Counted from the stretch's first letter, positions 1 to 7,678 are shown. The stretch: 64,000 bases of DNA from Methanoplanus limicola DSM 2279 (GCF_000243255.1 NZ_CM001436.1:1214077-1278076); one strand, 5' to 3'. Notes: generated by a model not told the origin, from the letters alone. Translations and numbers: made by a program.

Positions 1-996
1 AAGATCATTTTCATGAACTACGTTATTTTTCTTATCTATTTCGGCGTTCTCTGATTTGAGATCAGATAATACCTCAGATGTTATTGACTTAATTCTGTCA
101 ACAGATCTCTGAAATCCTGAGACCTCTTCCTCGCTAATTCTTATAGGCACTGGAAATACACCCTTACGGTTGATCCTTACAGGTACACCTATACAGACAT
201 CACCGATGTCGTTCACTTCACTTCTGATATATGCAGAGACGGACAGTATCCTGTTTTCATTGCCAAGAATTGTTCTTACTATCGTTGCTATAGCTTCACC
301 CGGGCCATAGATTGTAGCACCACATTTGTTTATGATCTCTGACCCTGCAACTTTTACGCATTCGACAAATTCATCCTTTGGAAGACTTGAAAACTCAGGC
401 AGATTCTGAACCTGAATACCTCCTATTGTCGTTGCGGACCACAGAGGGACCATAGTCTCGCCGTGCTCACCGATAATCCTTGTATGAACTTCACTTACGT
501 GCACACTGAAATGGTTTGCAATATACGATTTCAGTCTCATAGAGTCAAGATGCGTGCCAAGCCCGAATACTCTTGAAGGAATAAACCCTGAACACTCAAG
601 GGCAACTGCCGTCATAACATCGACAGGGTTTGAGACTACCATGATTATTGCATCAGGTGCATATCCGGCAATCATTTTAGAATAGTATGCAACCACTCTT
701 GCATTCTGCTTTGCGAGATCCAGCCTGTCCTGTCCCGGTGACCTTGGAACTCCGGATGTGATAATCACAACATCAGAACCTTCGATATCTCCCGGATTTG
801 TCGAAGCAGAGAGCTTTACATCCCGGCCAAGGGCCGAAAATGAGTCAATAAAATCTAATTTTATGCCTTCGAGAAAGTCCTCATTGCCTTCTCTTCCAAA
901 TAAGACGAGGCGCGATACAAAAGGGATCTTGGAAACCGCATACGCAGCAAACTGCCCCACTTTGCCCGATGCTCCGATAATACAAACTTTGGTCAC
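1..996 (-). CDS. mdh: Malate dehydrogenase, LDH-like family (3' end off the window)
   Basis: Interconverts malate and oxaloacetate with NAD(P)H in the cytoplasm. Rossmann loop GASGKVG lies at residues 6-12, SNPVDVMT follows near 120, and the catalytic-histidine motif GEHGETMVP is near 175. The residues after the second beta strand (FGREGNEDFLEG) resemble the archaeal NADP-preferring enzymes of the Methanocaldococcus jannaschii type, so NADPH use is inferred. There are 332 codons in the window without a stop, which is already the usual family length, so only a few residues should be missing at position 1. GTG at 996 is chosen because GGTGA precedes it by 5 nt; an in-frame GTG at 1005 is the alternative. 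The 7S RNA lies directly upstream on the same strand. Confidence 0.9.
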   Translation of the reverse strand, partial: MTKVCIIGASGKVGQFAAYAVSKIPFVSRLVLFGREGNEDFLEGIKLDFIDSFSALGRDVKLSASTNPGDIEGSDVVIITSGVPRSPGQDRLDLAKQNARVVAYYSKMIAGYAPDAIIMVVSNPVDVMTAVALECSGFIPSRVFGLGTHLDSMRLKSYIANHFSVHVSEVHTRIIGEHGETMVPLWSATTIGGIQVQNLPEFSSLPKDEFVECVKVAGSEIINKCGATIYGPGEAIATIVRTILGNENRILSVSAYIRSEVNDIGDVCIGVPVRINRKGVFPVPIRISEEEVSGFQRSVDRIKSITSEVLSDLKSENAEIDKKNNVVHENDL

Positions 997-1011
997 AAAA
1001 TTCACCAAAAA

Positions 1012-1319
1012 GGGACGTGATCGGGGTGGGAATCGCGTGCCTTTCTTTCGCGTGATACCCTTCCTCCACCCTGCAACCCTGTGGGCACCAGATGTCTGCG
1101 GTAAGTCTGCTCCCTTCCGGGCCTGAACCGGTCTCCGCAGCTAAAAGTCTCCATCCCCTCCGGAATTTTGATACTTTTCCACTGATCTCACAGGACAAGG
1201 CTTCGCAGTCAGGGCGGGCACGCTCCGGAAAGATCGCCAAAGCCGCTCCCGACCTATCACCCCCCGCATAACGGCGGTTTCGGGTAACAGGTGACGCCTA
1301 ACCACCCGGGTTAGTCCCC
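1012..1319 (-). ncRNA. Archaeal 7S signal recognition particle RNA
   Basis: RNA scaffold of the signal recognition particle, binding SRP19 and SRP54. On the minus strand the invariant helix-8 core is visible: GGTTCAGG, then CCGGAAGGGAGCAG, then CTTACC at about 1098-1130. The 5' domain carries the GGTTAGGCGTCACC element near 1288-1304. The ends pair (GGGGAC at 1319-1314 with GTCCC at 1016-1012) as helix 1 of archaeal SRP RNAs, giving about 308 nt, the usual size. The region is very GC-rich compared with its surroundings. Exact ends are inferred from helix 1. A weak TATA-like TTTTATT lies about 25 nt upstream, inside the 3' end of the neighbouring gene. Confidence 0.93.
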
Positions 1320-1333
1320 AGATATATTATCAT

Positions 1334-2383
1334 TCAAGGAATAAAAGAGTCACCGCCAGTCTCATCATTCCACCACCGGATAAGCTCATCTGTTCCGGCA
1401 GTATTCTCCTTGTCAAATACATCAATTGCGGCAATAGAAGTCATTTTTTTGTCATCAGGAATCATTTTGAGGATGGATCTGTAATCACCGTGTATGACCT
1501 TTAGACTCCTGCCTGCGCCTGATGCCTCAGCCACCACAGAGGGTGGATCACCAGGGCGCATTACAGGTTTCTCTGAAAGCTTTTCCAGACCTGATCTGAA
1601 TATAACTTCATCTGCCCCAAGAAGAGACCTGTTTGCCAGGATGTTTATAGCTGACCACCATGCAGATGAGTACCATGCATCATTGAGGATGACATTCTGA
1701 GCGCCGGTTATGGAGGCTGCAATACCAAGTGTTCCGCATCCGCAGAAGGCATCCACAAAAATATCGGGCTGATTGCGGAGGACATTCTTCCGGACTGCCT
1801 CTATCTTTGGATCTGAACCTTTGGGATATTCGATATGGCAGAGAGACTGCTGCTTATAGATGATGAATCTCTTCTTCTGAACCTGAAATATATCTCCTCT
1901 CACATCGCAGCCACAAATCAGTTCGTTGCTCCCGGAATATCCATCAGGCCCTATTCCGGGCAGAGCTTCCCTGTCCAGTATGACTCCCTTTATCTCCGGA
2001 ACTTCATGGAATATTCTGTCTGCGGTATGGCGGGTGACAGATTTGGATAAGAGAACCACAGAATCAGGAGAGAGAAACGGCGGCCTGAGCATAAAAATTC
2101 CGGGGGAGAGCAGAGGCATTCCAACGGCAGAGAGGGACATGGATCTGAAATCATCCTCTTCTTCAGAGATGATTCTGTGGCAGTGAGCCATGACATCGTC
2201 TATAAATCTCCTGCCGCATTCGGGGCATGCCAGAGGAAAATCTCCGGATGGCGGAATGCTTTTGTCACGGAAATCTGCACGGCATCTGCTGCACGGCGAA
2301 AATAATTTCCTTGGATTGTCCGGAATTCTGTCGATCTCCGCGATACAGTTTCCGCCGCAGACCGGGCATAATAGTTTATCCAT
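1334..2383 (-). CDS. Zinc-finger protein with a methyltransferase-like fold, substrate unknown
   Basis: A 349-aa protein with two Cys4-type zinc-ribbon motifs in the first 55 residues (CPVCGGNC with CSRC, then CPECGRRF). The C-terminal half has a SAM-methyltransferase-like glycine loop, FVDAFCGCGTLGIAAS near residue 210, as in RNA methylases of the Trm-G10/THUMP class. The NPPY-type catalytic motif expected for N-methylation of a base is not visible; IAAIDVFDKEN sits at the motif IV position instead. This could be an RNA methylase with unusual chemistry or a protein that only kept the fold. It is 22 bp downstream of hxlB on the same strand and probably co-transcribed. Confidence 0.7.
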   Translation of the reverse strand: MDKLLCPVCGGNCIAEIDRIPDNPRKLFSPCSRCRADFRDKSIPPSGDFPLACPECGRRFIDDVMAHCHRIISEEEDDFRSMSLSAVGMPLLSPGIFMLRPPFLSPDSVVLLSKSVTRHTADRIFHEVPEIKGVILDREALPGIGPDGYSGSNELICGCDVRGDIFQVQKKRFIIYKQQSLCHIEYPKGSDPKIEAVRKNVLRNQPDIFVDAFCGCGTLGIAASITGAQNVILNDAWYSSAWWSAINILANRSLLGADEVIFRSGLEKLSEKPVMRPGDPPSVVAEASGAGRSLKVIHGDYRSILKMIPDDKKMTSIAAIDVFDKENTAGTDELIRWWNDETGGDSFIP

Positions 2384-2405
2384 CTCTTTCCCGGGTGAAT
2401 TACAT

Positions 2406-3020
2406 TTACTGTATATTGTTCAGCCTTTCCATCACGTCCTCGATGCCGCAGAGATTGACCTCCATTATTGAGGCTATAACAGCATCTGAAAATATCATGG
2501 CCGATGTTTCAAACAGAGTGCCTATAGAGGCAAGCGGGAGTGATGCAGACTTATAGCCACCTGTAATCTGCCTTATCTCAAAGGTGTTCTCCCATTCATT
2601 TTCAGGAGGTGTGGGGGACGGAAGTTCAACAACACAGTCTGCAATCTTTCCTATTGTGGAGTTTTTATGCGAGGTTATCAGGCAGAGATATCCGCCAAGG
2701 GACTTTGCAGTCTCTGCAATATCAACAACTGAGTTTGTCTCACCTGAGCCTGAGAAGATAACTACTGCATCACCCTCCCTCATTGCCGGCGTTACAGTCT
2801 CACCGACTACATAACTCTCAAGGCCCACATGCATAAGCCTCATTGCATAGGCACGCCCAATAAGACCGGATCTGCCCGCACCGGCAACATATATCCTCCT
2901 CTCCTTAACCATTTCCGAAAGGAAGAGATCGACATTTTCAGGCTCTATTTTATCAATAAGTGCTCTGATCTCCTCTTCCATAATTCTCATATTCTCAAGA
3001 ACATCTCCGCATCCGGTCAT
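2406..3020 (-). CDS. hxlB: 6-phospho-3-hexuloisomerase
   Basis: Isomerises hexulose 6-phosphate and fructose 6-phosphate. In methanogens this is part of the reverse ribulose monophosphate route that makes pentoses. It is a SIS-domain protein with VAGAGRSG near residue 45, AMRLMHVGLESYVVGETVTP and the sugar-phosphate loop IFSGSGET. Start 3020 (204 aa) is chosen because a TATA box (ATATTATATT-like, 3037-3050) sits about 26 nt upstream, implying a leaderless message, and because the N-terminal length then matches the family. The frame is open to 3077, but that would include the promoter. No hexulose-phosphate synthase gene is adjacent. Confidence 0.88.
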   Translation of the reverse strand: MTGCGDVLENMRIMEEEIRALIDKIEPENVDLFLSEMVKERRIYVAGAGRSGLIGRAYAMRLMHVGLESYVVGETVTPAMREGDAVVIFSGSGETNSVVDIAETAKSLGGYLCLITSHKNSTIGKIADCVVELPSPTPPENEWENTFEIRQITGGYKSASLPLASIGTLFETSAMIFSDAVIASIMEVNLCGIEDVMERLNNIQ

Positions 3021-3179
3021 AATCAGATAATTAGTGAATATAATATTTAACAGGAAGCAGAGGAGGGATATTGGCACACCCGGAATTTTGCAGAAATCAC
3101 GGAAATAATAATAACGGCATTAAAGGCACCATGGCGAAAAATATCAGACTTATGGTCAAAAAATAAGAATTAACAAGAT

Positions 3180-3209
3180 ATACACAGACTTTTTACTTTC
3201 ACCCCGCGC
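3180..3209 (+). promoter_or_regulatory. Conserved upstream element shared with the RPA operon promoter
   Basis: The 30-bp sequence ATACACAGA-N-TTTTTACTTTCACCCC-N-CGC recurs at 16355-16384 with 28 of 30 positions identical and in the same orientation. It ends 9 nt before a TATA box (TATTAAAAT, 3219-3227) that should start transcription near 3248, upstream of the gene at 3264. Position and conservation suggest an activator site or an extended BRE/operator. The factor is unknown. Confidence 0.7.
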
Positions 3210-3263
3210 ACGGCGAGTATTAAAATAGTCCCCCATGGATAGGAGAAAGTAGAGGAATAACCA

Positions 3264-3680
3264 ATGATAAACCGTGCAGGTCATGCAGTCCGGGGAAGAA
3301 ACGGCGCAACTGATGAAGACGGCAGGCTCACTGAAATAATAGAGATAAAGGCGGGCAACTGTGTATTAGGTATTAAAACCGGAGATCTGAGGAGGACTTT
3401 CGCGTCCGGAAGACCGGCAGAGATATGGACAGTCAGAAGAGAATGGGGCTGCCGGCTGAGTGAGAGGGAGGGGAAAGGAGTGATCTCACAGAATAAGCGG
3501 GCATTTAATATTGAGACAATTTCCGGGAGGAGATTTACAATCTCACTTGAGAGCCTTAAAAATCTCCTGAAAGGCCATTTGTCATATGTATATGTGGGGG
3601 AGATTATTCCTGCAAAAAGGAAATACAGAAGTCCCACAGGCAGTGATATGGCACCTCCGGCTGCGATGACAGGCGCCTGA
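3264..3680 (+). CDS. Unknown 138-aa protein under an RPA-like promoter
   Basis: I do not recognise the family. The protein is soluble, basic, without signal peptide or membrane segment, and looks mostly beta-strand (EIIEIKAGNCVLGIK, then GRRFTISLESLKNLLKGHLSYVYV), with an Arg/Lys-rich middle. The ATG at 3264 has GAGG 8 nt upstream and a TATA box at 3219-3227. Its promoter carries the 30-bp element otherwise found only before the first RPA gene, so a role in DNA replication, repair or damage response is inferred from regulation alone. The Pro/Ala-rich tail after residue 120 looks disordered. Confidence 0.7.
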   Translation: MINRAGHAVRGRNGATDEDGRLTEIIEIKAGNCVLGIKTGDLRRTFASGRPAEIWTVRREWGCRLSEREGKGVISQNKRAFNIETISGRRFTISLESLKNLLKGHLSYVYVGEIIPAKRKYRSPTGSDMAPPAAMTGA

Positions 3681-3741
3681 TTATCCCGGCCCGCAGATCA
3701 GGCATTATATTCACTTCCTGAAGAGAATATTTCTGTATATT

Positions 3742-4356
3742 ATGATAAAGACGGAGAACCCCTGGGAGAATGCATATAATAAACAGGGGAGCCTCTGGGC
3801 AGGTCACCAGCATCTCCTTCCGGAGATCGAAAAAGGAGACAGGGTTCTTGAGACAGGATGCGGCAACGGGAAGACCGCCGTTCAGTTATGCAGCAGGGAG
3901 ATAATATGCCACGGAATGGACATATCCTTATCTGCCATAAGAATGGCAGCAGGGGCATGCAGGAAAGCTGAGTTTTATGCAGGGGATATAACCGCAATTC
4001 CGGCAAAAGACGAAGTTTATGACACAGTAATCTCATTTCATACGATAAGCCACCTTAATGAGACTGAGAGGTTCAAAGCGGCATCTGAAATATACAGAGT
4101 TCTGAGGAATGAAGGCAGATTTTATTTCAGGGATTTTGGTGCAGGCGATCTCAGATGCGGAAAGGGCGTGGAGACTGAAAGGAATACATTCCGCAAGGGA
4201 AACGGGATATCCACGCATTTCTTTGATATGGCCGGAGTGACTGAACTTTTCCGGGATTTTAAGCCTGTCGATTCAGGATATATCCACTGGAAGATGAGAG
4301 TTAAGGGGCATGAACACCAGAGAGAAGAGATTCATGCAGTATTTCTGAAGGAGTAA
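3742..4356 (+). CDS. SAM-dependent methyltransferase, METTL2/6/8-like
   Basis: A 204-aa class I methyltransferase. SAM motif I is VLETGCGNGKTAVQL (residues 35-50), motif II GMDISLSAI, and motif IV ISFHTISHL. The C-terminal half has RDFGAGD followed by FRKGNGISTHFF, which resembles the RDYG...RFK.G..LS.NFY segment of the METTL2/6/8 and Trm140 enzymes that make 3-methylcytidine in tRNA. That substrate is inference; generic small-molecule methylation is the alternative. There is no clear Shine-Dalgarno sequence, so it may be translated from a very short leader. Confidence 0.75.
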   Translation: MIKTENPWENAYNKQGSLWAGHQHLLPEIEKGDRVLETGCGNGKTAVQLCSREIICHGMDISLSAIRMAAGACRKAEFYAGDITAIPAKDEVYDTVISFHTISHLNETERFKAASEIYRVLRNEGRFYFRDFGAGDLRCGKGVETERNTFRKGNGISTHFFDMAGVTELFRDFKPVDSGYIHWKMRVKGHEHQREEIHAVFLKE

Positions 4357-4421
4357 ATCAGAACAGATTATTGTCAGACAACTGAATAGAGGCTGTCCGG
4401 ATCAGTTATTTTCAGAGCGGC

Positions 4422-4808
4422 TTAATTTTCAGATGATGATACTGCATATTCGGCAGACTTCCTGAAGGCCCTCGATACACCGCCGGGGCCGAGTTTTATT
4501 CCGCCAAAAATCCTTGAGACGACAACTGCATGTGAATCAAGTCCGTTCACCTCCATTATCCTGAGCATCCCCTTCGCCGGATGACCTACCTCACCGTCAT
4601 TTTTGAACTCTTCATGAAAGTTGCCCGATCTGCCAGTAAAGCGGGCAGCAACACAGTGATGGGCAGCTTTTCTGTATTTGGTTCTGTGGACTGCGATGAC
4701 ATCTTCAAGGTCCCTTTCATCAGTGATTCTGTAAAGGTGGGCATAGAACCGTGACTTCTTCTCTTCATATTTTATTGCAGATATCTCCTCCATAAAACCG
4801 GACCCCAT
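4422..4808 (-). CDS. IMPACT/YigZ family protein
   Basis: A single-domain protein of the UPF0029/IMPACT-N family (128 aa). Family signatures are visible: KSRFYAHL near the N-terminus, KAAHHCVAARF, then GEVGHPAKGML and VVVSRIFGGIKLGPGGVSRAF. Bacterial YigZ has an additional C-terminal domain that is absent here. The family is linked to translation regulation (eukaryotic IMPACT binds Gcn1), but the archaeal function is unknown. ATG 4808 has AGGAT 9 nt upstream; an internal ATG at 4793 is possible. It is transcribed convergently with the methyltransferase at 3742. Confidence 0.85.
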   Translation of the reverse strand: MGSGFMEEISAIKYEEKKSRFYAHLYRITDERDLEDVIAVHRTKYRKAAHHCVAARFTGRSGNFHEEFKNDGEVGHPAKGMLRIMEVNGLDSHAVVVSRIFGGIKLGPGGVSRAFRKSAEYAVSSSEN

Positions 4809-5135
4809 GCAGGGTTTATCCTGACGGGTATTGACATCTCCGGAACTGACCTTAAATTTCAGGATTGGCCGGAGATCTATACAGCTCAGAAATGTTACGG
4901 GTAATTGGAATTACTGAAAATCCACATGAATTAATGTGCGCATAAAGAAGTTAAATGTCAGAAACACCGGCTTTGCACCCGGAATCAGGAATATAATCAA
5001 AATTTACTCAAAATGTTTTTAAATCCGGAATTACAAGTTTATTTACGCAAAATAAGATAACCGGCAGGAGTCCGTTATGCACATCCGGCAATGGTTAGGT
5101 TTTTTTGCTAAAAGATACAAATATTATAGTCCACA
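4809..5135. other. Intergenic region before the CAU tRNA
   Basis: About 330 nt without a credible gene. It is AT-rich, with TTTTTTT at 5100-5106 that could end a transcript and a TATA-like GCTAAAAG about 26 nt before the tRNA. I see no repeat or conserved ORF. Confidence 0.6.
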
Positions 5136-5207
5136 GGGCCTGTAGCTTAGTGGTGGAGCGCCCGGCTCATAACCGGGCGGTCATGCGTTCGAATCGCATC
5201 AGGCCCA
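5136..5207 (+). tRNA. tRNA with CAU anticodon (probably Ile2, otherwise elongator Met)
   Basis: Full cloverleaf: acceptor GGGCCTG/CAGGCCC, D stem GCTT/GAGC, anticodon stem CCCGG/CCGGG around CTCATAA (anticodon CAT), T arm ATGCG-TTCGAAT-CGCAT, discriminator A. No intron and no encoded CCA. It is not the initiator, which starts with AGCGGG in archaea. The GGGCC...GGCCCA acceptor is typical of archaeal isoleucine tRNAs rather than elongator Met, so this is probably tRNA-Ile2, whose C34 is converted to agmatidine by TiaS (encoded at 62586-63851). Confidence 0.92.
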
Positions 5208-5538
5208 TCTCCTTTTTGCAAGAAATTCAGAATTCAATTCCAGTTGGACCAATATTTAATCCGGCGTTAATGATAAGTCAGAGTTGAAGACAAAAATCAT
5301 TTTATTTAAACTTTAAATTGCCCTGACAGCTTTTTTCATCAGAACAGAATCTGCATCTGCTTTCAGATAAAAAACATACATAATATGGAGAATAAGAACT
5401 CTTCTCCGCCTTAATCTCCCATATATCGCACCGGACATCCCTGACATTACCAATATTACTTTCAACAGGAGAGGTAGAAATGCCAGAAGAGAAATCTCAT
5501 TAGGTTTCCAAAATAATCAATATCACGGAACAACAGGC
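5208..5538. other. Intergenic region between tRNA and ABC exporter
   Basis: About 330 AT-rich nt. A T-run (CTTTTT, 5211-5216) just after the tRNA is a plausible terminator, and TTTTATTTAAAC near 5300 is TATA-like. A seven-codon ORF with a strong ribosome binding site lies at 5480-5503. No further gene is supported. Confidence 0.55.
5480..5503 (+). CDS. Possible seven-codon leader ORF
   Basis: ATG at 5480 is preceded by AGGAGAGGT (5467-5475), the best ribosome binding site in the neighbourhood, yet encodes only MPEEKSH before TAG at 5501. It sits 36 nt before the ABC exporter start at 5539, which itself has only a weak AGG. This could be a translated leader that controls the exporter, or a decayed start region of an older longer gene. 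It is a pattern call with no family support. Confidence 0.25.
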   Translation: MPEEKSH

Positions 5539-6456
5539 ATGGATGCAGTCAGAGCAGATAACCTCAGGAAAACATTCGGTACAGTCACAGCCGTTGATGA
5601 TGTCAGTATAAAAATTCCGGAAGGGAGCATCTTCGGTTTTTTAGGACCAAACGGTGCCGGAAAAACGACCACAATCAGGATGATAACCGGAGTTTTGATA
5701 CCTGATTCAGGTTCAGTCAGGATATTCGGAACTGATGTCCGCAGAGATCCTCTTACAGCAAAAATGAAGATGGGAGTAATTCCGGAGAACGGGACGGTTT
5801 ACAGTGACCTTACAGCAGTGCAGAATGTCCTCCTGACCGGAAAATTTTACGGCATGGATAAAACCGTCCGGGAGAGACGGGCAGAGGAGATCATCGCACG
5901 CCTCGGCCTCTCAGAGAGGAAAAACGATATTGTGCGGACATTCTCCAAAGGAATGCGCCAGAGAATAAGCATTGCATCTGCCATCATCCATTCGCCGCCG
6001 CTTTTAATTCTCGATGAACCCACAACAGGCCTTGATGTGTACAGCCGCCGCCTTGTAATCGATACAATCCGGCAGATGAACAGTGAAGGCAGCACTGTTC
6101 TTCTCACAACACATAACATCGAAGAGGCAAATGCACTATGTTCAGACATCAGCATAATCAACAGCGGAAAGATAGTCGCAACGGGAAGTCCTGAAAAACT
6201 TAAAAAGACATTTGATACTTCCCGTTATATTGAGATCTCATTTGACAGAACAGTAGGACCTGACATCTTCTCTGCACCCGGCATAAACCGTGCTGAGCCA
6301 TGGGGGGATAAATGGCGTATATATTCAGATGACCCGGACATTGCGGTTAAGCACCTCGTCCATGTTGCAGAACGGGAAAAACTGGCATTTGTCTCAATCA
6401 GGACATCAAATCCCACTCTTGAAGAGGCATTTGTTAAACTGACAGAGGGAGCCTGA
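5539..6456 (+). CDS. ABC exporter ATP-binding protein (DrrA/CcmA type)
   Basis: ATPase of a two-gene ABC-2 exporter (305 aa). Walker A is GPNGAGKTT near residue 37, the signature is FSKGMRQR near 138, Walker B is LLILDEPTTGLD, and the switch histidine is in LLTTHNIEEA. The C-terminal 80 residues are the usual accessory domain of drug and antibiotic exporters of this type. The start has only a weak AGG ribosome binding site. The permease follows after 2 nt, so the two are one operon. The substrate cannot be deduced from sequence. Confidence 0.9.
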   Translation: MDAVRADNLRKTFGTVTAVDDVSIKIPEGSIFGFLGPNGAGKTTTIRMITGVLIPDSGSVRIFGTDVRRDPLTAKMKMGVIPENGTVYSDLTAVQNVLLTGKFYGMDKTVRERRAEEIIARLGLSERKNDIVRTFSKGMRQRISIASAIIHSPPLLILDEPTTGLDVYSRRLVIDTIRQMNSEGSTVLLTTHNIEEANALCSDISIINSGKIVATGSPEKLKKTFDTSRYIEISFDRTVGPDIFSAPGINRAEPWGDKWRIYSDDPDIAVKHLVHVAEREKLAFVSIRTSNPTLEEAFVKLTEGA

Positions 6457-6458
6457 AG

Positions 6459-7205
6459 ATGGACTGGAAGATCTTTTTGAGGAGCATTCTCACAGTTACA
6501 TGGAAGAACATGCGGATATACTACTTCAAAGGGCCGGTTATGATATTCGGCCTTCTCTTTCCGCTGATAATGTTCCTCACCTTCTTCATAGGCAGAAATC
6601 TTAATCTGGTCCTGTTCTTCCCCGGATTTGTCGGGATGATGCTATTCTTCACCTCGTCCTCAGTCGGCCCGCTGATAACCCCCTGGGAGAAGCGTGAGAA
6701 GACCTATGAGCGGCTTGTATCTCTCCCGGTCATTCTTGAGAGCATCATAATAGGAGACATACTTGCAGGTGCATTATTTGGAATTGCAGCAACATCGTTT
6801 GTCTTCTGTGCCTGCATATTACTCCTGCAACTTCCCCTCATGAATGCAGGTCTTGTATTGCTCTCCCTGGTACTCGGAGCAGTAACATTTGCAGCGCTTG
6901 GCACACTTCTTGCCTCACCCACCACAAACAACCCGTCAAATATAATGATGCTCTCAAGCCTCGTCCGGCTCCCGCTCATCTTCATATCAGGCATATTCAT
7001 TCCTCTTGGGGAGCTTACAGGCTGGCTGTATATACTGACATCACTCTCGCCTCTGACATATCTTGTCGATCTCTTCCATGCAGGCCTAAATGGAGATGCA
7101 GTCTATCCTGTCTGGCTTGACGCAATGGTGCTTGTCATGGTTATTTTTCTGTTTGTACTCTCTGCAAAGGTTATCCAGAGGAGAAACCTTGTAAAAGGAC
7201 TATAG
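6459..7205 (+). CDS. ABC-2 type exporter permease
   Basis: Membrane partner of the ATPase at 5539 (248 aa). There are six hydrophobic segments, with the ABC-2 signature near the fourth and fifth helices (VRLPLIFISGIFIPLGEL followed by LSPLTYLVDLF), as in DrrB/NodJ-type permeases. GAPs between helices are short and there is no large external domain. The ATG at 6459 follows the ATPase stop by 2 nt, so translation is probably coupled. It would extrude a hydrophobic or drug-like compound. Confidence 0.88.
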   Translation: MDWKIFLRSILTVTWKNMRIYYFKGPVMIFGLLFPLIMFLTFFIGRNLNLVLFFPGFVGMMLFFTSSSVGPLITPWEKREKTYERLVSLPVILESIIIGDILAGALFGIAATSFVFCACILLLQLPLMNAGLVLLSLVLGAVTFAALGTLLASPTTNNPSNIMMLSSLVRLPLIFISGIFIPLGELTGWLYILTSLSPLTYLVDLFHAGLNGDAVYPVWLDAMVLVMVIFLFVLSAKVIQRRNLVKGL

Positions 7206-7382
7206 GGCACTCCGGTTGCACTGCATAGTACAATACTGCATAACCGGAATAAAGGAGAAGAAGAATTTGTCACAGAATTTCCGGCAATTTAAATTCAGGC
7301 AGTCATAACCGGAGAGAAAAACACAGTTTTTAGCCTGATCCCTGACGGAATTCATAAATAAACGCCCTGTGAATTACAGTTC

Positions 7383-7553
7383 ATGAAATACAACACAAGA
7401 GAGATGATTGTCTTCGCCGGGAGTACTCTTGCAATCATCGCATCCATATTTAATATTGCTTCAGGTGCAGACGGAACAGGACTCTGGGTCTCCGTTTTTG
7501 TAATCCTTATGTTCGCCATAGTAATTGCCGCTACCCTTAGAAAAGAAGAATAA
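7383..7553 (+). CDS. Small two-helix membrane protein (56 aa)
   Basis: Starts MKYNTREMIVFAG and ends AATLRKEE. Two hydrophobic stretches (about residues 8-25 and 34-50) are separated by a short polar loop (SGADGTG), with a charged tail at each end. A TATA-like TCATAAATAAAC lies about 30 nt upstream, so the message may be leaderless. I recognise no family. It lies between the ABC exporter and the MarR gene on the same strand and may belong functionally to either. Confidence 0.6.
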   Translation: MKYNTREMIVFAGSTLAIIASIFNIASGADGTGLWVSVFVILMFAIVIAATLRKEE

Positions 7554-7659
7554 GGCACATACCGGAGGCAGTTTTCCGGAGGACATCAGACTTCCGGGAA
7601 AAATCAGCAGATCTTTACCGGAAATAAAATCAGGACTGAACTGCATAAAATATTAAATA

Positions 7660-7674
7660 GTTAATAAACTTAAC
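7660..7674 (+). promoter_or_regulatory. Candidate MarR operator in front of its own gene
   Basis: GTTAATAAACTTAAC forms an inverted repeat (GTTAA-N5-TTAAC) between the TATA box (7645-7659) and the leaderless ATG at 7679, where a bound repressor would block initiation. A 12/15 match occurs at 8198-8212 before the next gene. Confidence 0.5.
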
Positions 7675-7678
7675 AATA

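Noticed and set aside
3180-3209. Possible origin recognition box (TTTCACCCC resembles GGGG-containing ORB elements)
   Set aside because: The order of the GTGAAA-like and G-rich parts does not follow the ORB consensus. The copies are single, not inverted clusters, and no orc1/cdc6 gene is near. A promoter element fits better.
7319-7345. Partial third copy of the RPA-type element (ACACAG-TTTTTA...ATCCC)
   Set aside because: Spacing and several core positions differ; similarity is too low to separate from chance.
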